Positions 1-13,009 are shown, counted from the first letter of the stretch. The stretch: DNA of 13,009 nt from an uncultured Eubacteriales bacterium (GCA_949286775.1 CASEDW010000121.1:1-13009); one strand, 5' to 3'. Notes: generated from the sequence alone by a model not told the origin. Made by a program: numbers and translations.

Positions 1-3390
<3,390 letters not shown>

Positions 3391-3450
3391 TGTATACCCC
3401 TTTCCAATGAAAGCATCTTTATAGTTTCTTCAGAAATTAATACAAAAGCA
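3391..3450 (-). promoter_or_regulatory. rpoB-rpoC linker with rpoC ribosome binding site
   Basis: This 60-bp spacer holds the rpoC Shine-Dalgarno AAAGGGG (3397-3403), six bases before the ATG. A small hairpin, CTTTC-ATTG-GAAAG (3400-3413), has its 3' arm overlapping the Shine-Dalgarno by four bases. With only five pairs it would melt easily. No terminator or convincing promoter is visible, which fits read-through from rpoB into rpoC. Confidence 0.6.
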
Positions 3451-7281
<3,831 letters not shown>

Positions 7282-7354
7282 TGACGTTTTACCTCATATG
7301 TGTATAATATTTATTAATAGTTACAAATTTAAGGGTGTCTTCCCTCATTTTTTT

Positions 7355-7382
7355 GGCTATTTTAAAAAAGTATAAAATAGCC
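7355..7382 (-). repeat. Perfect 10-bp inverted repeat in the rpoB leader
   Basis: On the minus strand GGCTATTTTA and TAAAATAGCC are exact reverse complements separated by an 8-base loop (TACTTTTT). The centre lies about 90 bp upstream of the rpoB start. A run of seven A follows on the transcribed-strand sense, not U, so it is not an intrinsic terminator for transcription toward rpoB. A possible -10 element (TATACT) lies across the first arm and loop, so the dyad could be a protein-binding operator, an RNA stem, or both. Function is inferred only from position and symmetry. Confidence 0.6.
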
Positions 7383-7397
7383 TACTTTCCATAATAA
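7369..7397 (-). promoter_or_regulatory. Candidate rpoB-rpoC promoter
   Basis: A -10 candidate TATACT (7369-7374, five of six consensus bases) has TTATTA (7392-7397, three of six) 17 bp upstream. Transcription would start inside or just after the 10-bp dyad, giving a leader of about 80 nt. The gap is very AT-rich, so chance -10 matches are expected. A promoter somewhere between 7282 and 7420 is likely because glf ends in a terminator, but this exact assignment is weak. Confidence 0.3.
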
Positions 7398-7419
7398 CGC
7401 AAATTTTAATGTACAATAA

Positions 7420-7460
7420 AATCAAACCCCTGTCAAGCATTACTTTACAGAGGTTTGATT
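7420..7460 (-). terminator. Intrinsic terminator downstream of glf
   Basis: Two 18-base arms (7420-7437 and 7443-7460) pair around a 5-base loop, 26 bp after the glf stop. Minus-strand RNA has one G-U wobble and one A-G mismatch; plus-strand RNA would have two true mismatches, so the stem is better formed on the glf strand. The exit side reads UUUUAUU. A long A-rich tract precedes the hairpin, giving a U-rich tail on the opposite strand, so it could also stop antisense transcription. Confidence 0.8.
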
Positions 7461-7486
7461 TATTTTTTTATGTTTTTTTACGTTAT

Positions 7487-8590
7487 TCAGTTCAATTCAG
7501 TTTTGCAGACGTCAAGAGCCGCTCTTATTACCTTATCCATATCGAAATACTTATACATTCCGAGTCTTCCGCCGAAAATTATATTTTTTTCATTTTCCGC
7601 AAGCTCTTTGTATTTCGCGTAGAGTTTTGAATTCTTTTCGTCGTTGACAGGATAGTAGGGCTCTATTCCGACTTTCCATTCCGAAGAATATTCTCTTGAA
7701 ATGACTGTCTTTTCCTGTTTGCCGAATTCAAAATGCTTATGCTCGATGATTCTCGTATAGGGAACTTCTCTTTCTGTATAATTTACAACCGCGTTTCCCT
7801 GATAGTTGTCGGTATCGAGAACTTCGGTTTCGAATCTGACGCTTCTGTACTCGAGGGGTCCGAATTTATAATCAAAAAACTCGTCTATCATACCGGTATA
7901 AATTATCTTTGAAGCGATACCTGCGTTTTTCGCGATAAAATCTCTGTAATCGGTTTCAAGCAGCACATCGCTTCCTTCGAGAAGTTTTTTCGCGATCTGA
8001 GTATATCCTCCCATCGGAATACCCTGAAATCTGTCGTTAAAATAATTATTGTCATATGTAAATCTAAAAGGAAGACGTTTTATTATAAAGGCCGGAAGCT
8101 CGCTGCAGCTTCTGCCCCACTGCTTTTCAGTATATCCCTTGATCAGTTTTTCATAGACGTCGCGTCCCGCAAGGGAAAGCGCCTGCTCTTCAAGATTTTG
8201 AGGATTGCTTATATTCGCCTCTTTTCTCTGAGCTTCGATAATTTCTTTTGCCTCTTTCGGCGTTTTTATATTCCACATTTTGCTGAATGTGTTCATATTA
8301 AAAGGCAGATTGTAAAGCTCATCTTTATATATGGCTACAGGTGAATTGATATACTGGTTAAACTCGGCGAACTGATTAACATATTCCCAGATCTCTTTGT
8401 CCGAAGTGTGAAAAATATGCGCTCCGTATTTATGCACATTTATTCCTTCGATTTCTTCCGTATAAATATTTCCGCCTATGTGATTTCTTTTATCTATTAC
8501 AAGACATGACTTTCCTTTTTTTACCGCCTCATGCGCGAAGACAGAACCGAAAAGCCCCGCTCCGACCACAAGGTAATCATATTTTTTCAT
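7487..8590 (-). CDS. glf: UDP-galactopyranose mutase
   Basis: A cytoplasmic FAD enzyme that converts UDP-galactopyranose to UDP-galactofuranose, the donor for galactofuranose in surface polysaccharides. The protein is 367 residues, normal for bacterial Glf. The N-terminal Rossmann motif VVGAGLFGS (residues 8-16) binds FAD. Family signatures HKYGAHIFHT (53-62), GYTEKQWGR (152-160, with the substrate-stacking Trp158), PMGGY (192-196) and GRLGMYKYFDMD (341-352) are all present. An in-frame ATG 22 codons upstream exists, but GGAGG six bases before the ATG at 8590 and the family N-terminus fix this start. It stands alone between two terminators, with no glycosyltransferase or polysaccharide gene beside it, so where its product is used cannot be told from this window. 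Confidence 0.96.
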   Translation of the reverse strand: MKKYDYLVVGAGLFGSVFAHEAVKKGKSCLVIDKRNHIGGNIYTEEIEGINVHKYGAHIFHTSDKEIWEYVNQFAEFNQYINSPVAIYKDELYNLPFNMNTFSKMWNIKTPKEAKEIIEAQRKEANISNPQNLEEQALSLAGRDVYEKLIKGYTEKQWGRSCSELPAFIIKRLPFRFTYDNNYFNDRFQGIPMGGYTQIAKKLLEGSDVLLETDYRDFIAKNAGIASKIIYTGMIDEFFDYKFGPLEYRSVRFETEVLDTDNYQGNAVVNYTEREVPYTRIIEHKHFEFGKQEKTVISREYSSEWKVGIEPYYPVNDEKNSKLYAKYKELAENEKNIIFGGRLGMYKYFDMDKVIRAALDVCKTELN

Positions 8591-8596
8591 TATAAT

Positions 8597-8601
8597 CCTC
8601 C
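8597..8601 (-). promoter_or_regulatory. glf ribosome binding site (decides the start)
   Basis: GGAGG lies six bases upstream of the ATG at 8590. The alternative ATG at 8656 falls inside the upstream terminator hairpin and would add 22 residues with no counterpart in Glf proteins, so the shorter start is preferred. Confidence 0.85.
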
Positions 8602-8613
8602 CATTTTTTGACC

Positions 8614-8642
8614 CTGATATCAGTTTAACCTCAATCACCCAA
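8614..8642 (-). promoter_or_regulatory. Candidate glf promoter
   Basis: An extended -10-like TGA-TATCAG (hexamer 8614-8619, four of six) has TTGGGT (8637-8642, three of six) 17 bp upstream. It lies just beyond the terminator of the preceding gene, where glf needs a promoter. The -10 is part of a 10-bp palindrome, CTGATATCAG (8614-8623). The match is weak; location is the main argument. Confidence 0.25.
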
Positions 8643-8687
8643 AAAGAAAAGAGCAAAAGAATATTTTACTTTTTCTTCTGCTCTTTT
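8641..8687 (-). terminator. Intrinsic terminator of the 3D-domain gene
   Basis: Arms of 15 bases at 8673-8687 and 8647-8661 pair fully on the minus-strand RNA (AAAAGAGCA against TGCUCUUUU, then a G-U wobble, then AAGAA against UUCUU) around an 11-base loop, followed by CUUUUU. It starts 19 bp after the gene's stop codon. The wobble pairs only on this strand, supporting function in the direction of the genes. Confidence 0.9.
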
Positions 8688-8705
8688 TTACATATTCAAT
8701 AATTT

Positions 8706-9932
8706 TCAGTTTACCTGATATACATCCGCGTGCTGAAGCCCGAAGGCAAGAGCCGCCGAATGAGATGCGAAATAAATATCGACGTGACCATATGGCGTTC
8801 CTCTGTCCTGAACGGTATAAATATGTCCGTTAATGGAAAGTTTTGTTCCGAACGGAACTCCTCCCATGGCTACCGTAACACCTTCCTGACAATACGCGCC
8901 GCTGGCCGTAAGCCCCGCGTACTGCGCCCATTTTCCGCAGCACTTCTCGCATGAACAATATGCCGTAAGCGTAAAGTTGCCAAGATATGTCATATTTGTC
9001 ACAGGCGTGTTATCCGCCGCCGGAGCCGAAGGTTCGCTTGGAGCCTGGGGCGATGCCGTCTCCTGTTCCTGTGTCTGTGAAGGCGTCGAAACAATTGTTT
9101 CCTGCGCCGCCTGATTTGCCTGTTCAGCCGCTTCTCTCATAGCCGCCTCTTCAGCCTCCTGCTGTCTGCGGGCTTCCTCCTCTTCCGCGAATTTTCTCGC
9201 AGCGAGCTGATCAAGCATCTCCTCCTGCTGCCTTATCTGTTCCACAAGTTCAGACTGAGCGTTTTCAGAATTCTGTATCTCTATGAGGCAGGCTTCGAGT
9301 TCTCTGTATGAATCCTCGTAAATAACCGATATGGCGTTTTGCTGTTCCTGCATCTGCTGCTGTATCTGCTCCATCTCGGCTTTTTCTTCTAAAACCCTTT
9401 TTTCTTTATCCTCGATCTCTTTTACTATATTGTTATACGAAACAAGCATCTCGCGGTCATACTTATTCAACTCGCTTATCTGTTCAGCCCTGTTCAGAAA
9501 ATCAGTAAAGCTGTCCGCCGAGAAAAGAGATTCCAGAGCGTTGTTGTTTACGCTTTCCTCATATATATACTGAATCCTCAGCTTCATATTTTCATACTGA
9601 GCCTGTTCATTTTCTCTTGAAACCGCAAGCTCCTGCTGGATAACCTCTATTTCCTGAAGTTTTCCCTCATAGCTTTTCTGAAGACTGTCAAGCCCGAGAC
9701 TTAAGTCGGAAAGCTGCGCCGACAGCTCAGAAAGATAACTTTCTGTATTTCCCTTCTGCTGCTCAAGGGCTGCCAGACGTTCCTGAACATCCATGAGATC
9801 CTGCTGCGTATTTTCATTCATAATTGTCACACTGGCTATTTCATCATCTGTCGTATTAGCGTAACACGGAACAGAAAATGCCAATACGCCCGCGACTGCC
9901 AATGCGAAAATATTTTTTGTCTTTTTCTGCAT
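8706..9932 (-). CDS. Secreted coiled-coil protein with C-terminal 3D domain, probable cell-wall hydrolase
   Basis: A 408-residue exported protein. Residues 1-25 form a signal peptide: KK near the start, a hydrophobic core (FALAVAGVLAF) and a likely cut after CYA. About residues 30-275 are Gln/Glu-rich coiled coil resembling the N-terminal region of PcsB and CwlO proteins (around LESLFSADSFTDFLNRAEQI), which in those families mediates localisation or control by FtsEX. A Pro/Gln/Ser/Ala linker spans about 276-313. The C-terminal ~90 residues match the 3D domain of MltA-like murein lytic enzymes, with Asp376 (VQDRG) and Asp385 (HVDIYF). The first of the three family aspartates appears replaced by Gly (AMGGVPFGT), and there is a Cys cluster (326, 328, 331, 332, 348). 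Cell-wall cleavage is therefore inferred, not certain. The gene has its own promoter and terminator. An ATG at 9968 could add 12 residues but lies in a hairpin. Confidence 0.85.
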   Translation of the reverse strand: MQKKTKNIFALAVAGVLAFSVPCYANTTDDEIASVTIMNENTQQDLMDVQERLAALEQQKGNTESYLSELSAQLSDLSLGLDSLQKSYEGKLQEIEVIQQELAVSRENEQAQYENMKLRIQYIYEESVNNNALESLFSADSFTDFLNRAEQISELNKYDREMLVSYNNIVKEIEDKEKRVLEEKAEMEQIQQQMQEQQNAISVIYEDSYRELEACLIEIQNSENAQSELVEQIRQQEEMLDQLAARKFAEEEEARRQQEAEEAAMREAAEQANQAAQETIVSTPSQTQEQETASPQAPSEPSAPAADNTPVTNMTYLGNFTLTAYCSCEKCCGKWAQYAGLTASGAYCQEGVTVAMGGVPFGTKLSINGHIYTVQDRGTPYGHVDIYFASHSAALAFGLQHADVYQVN

Positions 9933-9938
9933 AAGTAA

Positions 9939-9944
9939 CCTTTC
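9939..9944 (-). promoter_or_regulatory. Ribosome binding site of the 3D-domain gene (decides the start)
   Basis: GAAAGG lies six bases before the ATG at 9932, whose product begins directly with a normal signal peptide. The in-frame ATG at 9968 sits within the 3' arm of a predicted stem and has a poorer Shine-Dalgarno, so 9932 is preferred. Confidence 0.75.
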
Positions 9945-9959
9945 GTCATTGTGTTTATT

Positions 9960-9986
9960 AAAAAACATAAGGCCTATCCCTATGTT
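9960..9986 (-). terminator. Hairpin with U6 tail in the 3D-gene leader (attenuator or upstream terminator)
   Basis: AACATAGGG (9978-9986) pairs with CCTTATGTT (9964-9972), a nine-pair stem with one G-U, around loop ATAGG. A run of six U starts in the last two stem bases and runs four bases past the stem. This has the shape of a weak intrinsic terminator, yet it lies downstream of the gene's promoter, almost at the predicted RNA 5' end. It could end transcripts from the methyltransferase gene, attenuate this gene, or protect the mRNA 5' end. Confidence 0.5.
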
Positions 9987-9993
9987 CGCGTAT

Positions 9994-10022
9994 AGTATAC
10001 CATAGAGAATAAGCCTTGAAAA
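9994..10022 (-). promoter_or_regulatory. Promoter of the 3D-domain gene, sigma-A type
   Basis: Minus strand: TTTTCA (-35, 10017-10022, four of six), a 17-bp spacer, and TATACT (-10, 9994-9999, five of six) preceded by TGG, making an extended -10. Transcription would start near 9987, giving a leader of about 55 nt. Spacing and the TGn element make this the best promoter in the window. Confidence 0.7.
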
Positions 10023-10039
10023 GCATTCTTTAACTTTTT

Positions 10040-10072
10040 CGAAATATTTTTGTAATATTTACAATTTTTTCG
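10040..10072 (-). repeat. AT-rich imperfect inverted repeat after the methyltransferase gene
   Basis: The core TTGTAA-ATA-TTACAA (10050-10064) is a perfect 6-bp dyad, and CGAAA/TTTCG arms extend it after an internal loop. No U-run follows on the minus strand, so it is not a typical terminator for the upstream gene; on the plus strand it is followed by six T. It may be only a product of the AT-rich gap. Nothing else is recognisable between 10023 and 10110. Confidence 0.35.
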
Positions 10073-10110
10073 TTATATTTTTTAACACTTATACAGCATT
10101 TAGACCGCAT

Positions 10111-11508
10111 TTATTTCAAAAATACATACTTATTTTTGATGATACTATTTACTTTTTTACCAAATCCTACAGGATTTCCGTTGATTTTTATGAGAATTAT
10201 ACCATTTTCACAGTTTTCGTCCTCAGTGACGTAAATCGTCTCTCCGTTAAAATAACGCCTGATTCTTTCATCCGCCGGATCAAGATCAAGACAGTTCTTA
10301 AAATTCACCGCTTCACTCCAAAGCGCCAGCGACTGGGACGGTTCGAACCTTTTTTTCTTGAGTTCTCCCATAAAAAGACCGCATCTTAAGAACTTAATGC
10401 CGGAGACAATACTTTTGTCAAATGGCATCATATAGACTTTTCCGCTTCTGTTTTCAAGCGTCGACCTGTCAATATCCGTGTTTAAAAGCCCGATAAATTC
10501 CTCCATTACGGCTCTCTCATCTTTATTAAATGTATTGTTATATTTATCAGCCACGCTTTTTTTCGCTTTTATCTTCTCTTCTTTGACATCGTCAGAACTT
10601 TTCTTTTTAAACAGCGCCAGATAATGACCCGCTCCCTCCATTTTATGGGGCCAGATCCTTACTGTTTTACTGATATCAAGATTCTTGTTTCCCCATTCAG
10701 GCCTTCCCTTGCTGAAGCCTTCATAACTCTTTATTTCCATAAGCTGCATATCGGGAAATTCATCAAGTACAAAACTCACACTGCCTTCATTTTCTTCTTT
10801 TGAAAACGTACACGTGGAATACATCATCATTCCGCCGGGTTTGAGCATTTTGACTGCGCTTTTTAATATGCTTTTCTGAAGAGCCGAAAAATACTCCACC
10901 CTTTCAGGCGTCCAGCTTCCTATTACTTCCGGCTCCTTTCTGAACATTCCTTCGCCGGAGCATGGCGCGTCGACAAGTATTTTGTCAAAAAACTCAGGAA
11001 ACTTTTTTTCAAGTTTGGCAGGCTGTTCATTTGTTACGATTATGTTTCCCGCCCCGAAAAGTTCAAGGTTGTGCAGAAGCGCCCTGCATCTTGAAGCGCT
11101 GGCGTCATTTGCCACAAGAAGGCCTTCGCCTTTTAATTTGACCGCAAGAGCCGTGGCTTTTCCTCCGGGGGCGGCACAAAGATCGAGAACTTTTTCTCCC
11201 GGAATTATGTCGAGTCTGTCTGCCGGAGTCATGGCGCTTGGTTCCTGTATATAATACAGACCTGCTCTGTAAAACGGATGACCTGCCGGATCGTCGTTCT
11301 CATCAATAAAATATCCGCTGCTTACCCAAGGAACAGGCTCCATAGAAAATGGAGCCTGTTCTTTAATCTCTTTTGCAGTTGTCTTTAATTCATTGATACG
11401 AATTCCCCGTCTTCCCTTAATATTATAACTATTGAGAAAATCCGGATACTCATCACCCAGCTGTTCTTTCATTCTTTCAAGAAATTCCACCGGTAATTTT
11501 TCGTTCAT
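10111..11508 (-). CDS. RsmF-like RNA (cytosine-5) methyltransferase, NOL1/NOP2/Sun family
   Basis: Transfers a methyl group from S-adenosylmethionine to carbon 5 of a cytosine in RNA; the family includes 16S rRNA methylases RsmB and RsmF. The 465-residue protein is close to RsmF in length. SAM motif I is DLCAAPGGK (109-117). Motif IV, DAPCSGEGMFRK (180-191), supplies Cys183, and YSTCTFSKEENE (230-241) supplies the nucleophile Cys233. YIQEPSAM (86-93) is a further family signature. The C-terminal part, with LRCGLFMGELKKKRFEPSQ, matches the RNA-binding domain typical of the RsmF branch. The target base, rRNA or tRNA, cannot be told from sequence. Its ATG follows the spoVG stop directly, with GAGGC in the last spoVG codons, indicating translational coupling. 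No clear terminator lies just downstream. Confidence 0.93.
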   Translation of the reverse strand: MNEKLPVEFLERMKEQLGDEYPDFLNSYNIKGRRGIRINELKTTAKEIKEQAPFSMEPVPWVSSGYFIDENDDPAGHPFYRAGLYYIQEPSAMTPADRLDIIPGEKVLDLCAAPGGKATALAVKLKGEGLLVANDASASRCRALLHNLELFGAGNIIVTNEQPAKLEKKFPEFFDKILVDAPCSGEGMFRKEPEVIGSWTPERVEYFSALQKSILKSAVKMLKPGGMMMYSTCTFSKEENEGSVSFVLDEFPDMQLMEIKSYEGFSKGRPEWGNKNLDISKTVRIWPHKMEGAGHYLALFKKKSSDDVKEEKIKAKKSVADKYNNTFNKDERAVMEEFIGLLNTDIDRSTLENRSGKVYMMPFDKSIVSGIKFLRCGLFMGELKKKRFEPSQSLALWSEAVNFKNCLDLDPADERIRRYFNGETIYVTEDENCENGIILIKINGNPVGFGKKVNSIIKNKYVFLK

Positions 11509-11775
11509 TTATTCAGCCTCTTGATTCTGTCTTTCATATTCTGTCAAAATCAGTTCCTGTATCATCGATCTTGTTTCCGATTTAATCGGGTGAGCGATAT
11601 CTCTGTACTCACCGTCATCTGATTTACGGCTCGGCATCGCTATAAAAAGACCCTTTTCACCTTCAATAACTTTGATATCGTGCACCACGAACTCTTCATC
11701 AATCGTTATTGATACTACTGCCTTCATTCTTGTGTCATTTGTCATTTTACGCATTCTGATGTCTGTTATTTTCAT
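11509..11775 (-). CDS. spoVG: SpoVG family regulatory nucleic-acid-binding protein
   Basis: An 88-residue protein of normal SpoVG length and sequence throughout: starts MKITDIRMRKM, with EFVVHDIKVIEG, GLFIAMPSRKSDDGEYRDIAHPI and a C-terminal helix. In Bacillus SpoVG affects septum formation and sporulation; in Staphylococcus, Listeria and Borrelia it binds DNA or RNA and adjusts expression of many genes. It also occurs in bacteria that do not sporulate, so it does not prove spore formation. AAAGGAG (11784-11790) overlaps the glgD stop codon, eight bases before the ATG, so expression is tied to glgD. In Bacillus its neighbour is glmU, another sugar nucleotidyltransferase; here it is glgCD. Confidence 0.97.
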   Translation of the reverse strand: MKITDIRMRKMTNDTRMKAVVSITIDEEFVVHDIKVIEGEKGLFIAMPSRKSDDGEYRDIAHPIKSETRSMIQELILTEYERQNQEAE

Positions 11776-11788
11776 ATTACTTACTCCT

Positions 11789-12901
11789 TTAAAGTTCGTA
11801 GCGATTGTTTTTTTCCACTACAATCCTTATACCGTTCTCTCCGAAGAAGAATGAATTCGGAAGAATGGTTCCCCTGCTCTCTACTATGCAGTTCTCAATA
11901 TGTGAATTATCGCCTACGTATGTGTCATTCAAGATGATAGAATTCTTAATTATACAGTTTTTACCGATGAATACATTTCTGAAAAGGACAGAATTTCTTA
12001 CTTCACCGTTGATGATAGCGCCTTCCGTTACAAGAGAATTTGTTATCTTGCTTCCCGGATTGAATTTCGCCGGCGGAACATCCTCTACTTTAGAATAAAT
12101 CTTCGGCGCCGTTTCAAGGAAATACTTGCGCACATCAGGTTTAAGGAAGTCCATATTTGTCTTATAATACGACTCTACTGTAGAGATGTTGTTCCAGTAT
12201 GTGTCGACTTTATATCCGTACATTTTCTTAAGATTTCTGTATCTTATGAGGATATCTTTTACAAAGTCATATCTGCCTTCACATACATTGTGATCGATAA
12301 GCTCTATCAAAAGACGTCTTCTTATGATATATACGCCCATTGAAACAAGATTGCTGTAGCTTACCATAGGCTTTTCATCAAATTCAGTGATGCGGCCGTC
12401 GCTGTTCAGTTTTAAGATACCGAATCTCTTCGGGTCTCCGTCGTATTCGGTACAAGCTATAGTGATGTCAGCGCCTTTAGCGATGTGATATTCAAGCATT
12501 TTTGAATAATCCATCTTATATATGCCGTCGCCCGCAGCGATAACAACATAAGGCTCATGGCATCTTCTGAGCCAATCGAGATTCTGATAAATCGCGTCCG
12601 CCGTGCCTTTATACCACCAGTTGTTCTGGTTTGTTATCGTCGGAGAGAAAACATACAGTCCGCCCTGTTTACGTCCGAAGTTCCACCATTTTGACGACAT
12701 GAGGTGCTCATTTAAAGATCTCGCGTTGTACTGGGATAATACGGCTACTTTCTGAATATTTGAATTTGTCATATTCGACAGTGTAAAATCGATGCTTCTG
12801 AAATTGCCCGCTACAGGCATAGCCGCGATAGCTCTTTTATTAGAGAGTTCGCGCATCCTGCTGTTATTTCCGCCTGCTAAAATAATGCCTAACGTTCTCA
12901 T
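11789..12901 (-). CDS. glgD: Glucose-1-phosphate adenylyltransferase, GlgD subunit
   Basis: A 370-residue relative of GlgC. In Firmicutes GlgD pairs with GlgC in a heterotetramer that makes ADP-glucose for glycogen, GlgD acting mainly as the activating partner. The N-terminal nucleotidyltransferase fold has LAGGNNSRM (8-16), IDFTLSN (37-43), YKGTADAIYQN (97-107), AAGDGIYKMDY (122-132, keeping the Asp125 equivalent to the catalytic aspartate) and FDEKP (174-178). Two GlgC signatures are altered: the glycine-rich loop GxGTRL reads GNNSRM, and the effector-binding lysine of RAKPA is Ile (RAIAA), both pointing to GlgD. About residues 280-355 form a left-handed beta-helix of hexapeptide repeats (for example FIGKNCIIKNSIIL). 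The ATG abuts the glgC stop, with AAGGAGGG inside glgC. Confidence 0.94.
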   Translation of the reverse strand: MRTLGIILAGGNNSRMRELSNKRAIAAMPVAGNFRSIDFTLSNMTNSNIQKVAVLSQYNARSLNEHLMSSKWWNFGRKQGGLYVFSPTITNQNNWWYKGTADAIYQNLDWLRRCHEPYVVIAAGDGIYKMDYSKMLEYHIAKGADITIACTEYDGDPKRFGILKLNSDGRITEFDEKPMVSYSNLVSMGVYIIRRRLLIELIDHNVCEGRYDFVKDILIRYRNLKKMYGYKVDTYWNNISTVESYYKTNMDFLKPDVRKYFLETAPKIYSKVEDVPPAKFNPGSKITNSLVTEGAIINGEVRNSVLFRNVFIGKNCIIKNSIILNDTYVGDNSHIENCIVESRGTILPNSFFFGENGIRIVVEKNNRYEL

Positions 12902-13009
12902 TTACTCACCCTCCTTCTTAAGATATCCGCCGGAAGGCAGCTGCTTGTCAAAGTAATCCGAAACATTTGTTTTTCCGTAAACCGCAGTGTTCTTTCCGAT
13001 AGTGATATC
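12902..13009 (-). CDS. glgC: Glucose-1-phosphate adenylyltransferase GlgC, C-terminal end (5' part beyond window)
   Basis: The last 35 codons of a gene entering from the right edge, ending in TAA directly before the glgD ATG. The peptide begins with a hexapeptide-repeat stretch (ITIGKNTAVYG) and ends DYFDKQLPSGGYLKKEGE, consistent with the C-terminal beta-helix of GlgC. Identification rests on this stretch and on the usual glgC-glgD gene order. The product is the catalytic subunit that forms ADP-glucose from ATP and glucose-1-phosphate. Its final codons carry the glgD ribosome binding site (12909-12916). Confidence 0.8.
   Translation of the reverse strand, partial: DITIGKNTAVYGKTNVSDYFDKQLPSGGYLKKEGE

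Noticed and set aside
7282..7486. Possible small gene or riboswitch in the gap before rpoB
   Set aside because: Very AT-rich with no coding frame or ribosome binding site; the hairpins present do not match any riboswitch or L10-leader pattern I recognise.
8591..8656. A longer glf start at 8656
   Set aside because: It would begin inside the terminator hairpin of the preceding gene and add residues foreign to Glf; a near-perfect Shine-Dalgarno supports 8590.
9150..9400. Repetitive CTG/TTC-rich stretch that could be a DNA repeat array
   Set aside because: It encodes the Gln/Glu/Ala-rich coiled coil; the repetition follows codon content, with no fixed unit.
9933..9968. A longer start for the 3D-domain protein at 9968
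   Set aside because: The ATG sits in the arm of a predicted stem and the extension puts charged residues before an otherwise normal signal peptide; 9932 has the better ribosome binding site.
12902..13009. A spacer or leader region upstream of glgD
   Set aside because: One minus-strand frame is open to the edge, reads as a hexapeptide-repeat C-terminus and ends exactly at the glgD ATG, so it is the end of glgC.

Overview
The window looks like the chromosome of a low-GC Gram-positive bacterium in the class Clostridia, most likely family Lachnospiraceae. The reasons are an RpoB of 1276 residues with a long acidic C-terminal tail, SpoVG, the paired GlgC/GlgD type of ADP-glucose pyrophosphorylase, strong purine-rich ribosome binding sites, and a secreted protein joining a coiled coil to a 3D domain. 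Genus cannot be read from the sequence. All eight genes lie on the minus strand, so transcription runs from the right edge to the left.

In transcription order the first group is glgC (only its last 35 codons are inside the window), glgD, spoVG and an RsmF-like RNA m5C methyltransferase gene. These are packed with 0, 13 and 0 bases between them, and each ribosome binding site lies in the end of the gene before it, so they look like one operon. glgC and glgD make the two subunits of the enzyme that commits glucose-1-phosphate to glycogen. SpoVG is a small regulatory nucleic-acid-binding protein. The methyltransferase modifies cytosines in RNA.

An AT-rich gap of about 180 bp follows. It carries a good extended -10 promoter and a hairpin plus U-run at the very start of the next transcript. 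That transcript encodes a secreted coiled-coil/3D-domain protein, probably active on the cell wall, and ends at a strong intrinsic terminator. Next is glf (UDP-galactopyranose mutase), a single gene with its own terminator.

The left 7.3 kb is rpoB and rpoC, the beta and beta' subunits of RNA polymerase, 60 bp apart; rpoC runs off the left edge, lacking roughly its last 80 residues. The rpoB leader has a perfect 10-bp dyad overlapping a candidate promoter. The ribosomal protein genes rplKAJL, which usually precede rpoB, are absent here; glf takes their place.

I see no tRNA, rRNA, CRISPR array, insertion sequence, prophage or defence gene. There is no clear undescribed system. The points worth a second look are regulatory (the rpoB leader dyad and the hairpin in the 3D-gene leader) and organisational (glf next to rpoBC, spoVG with glycogen genes).
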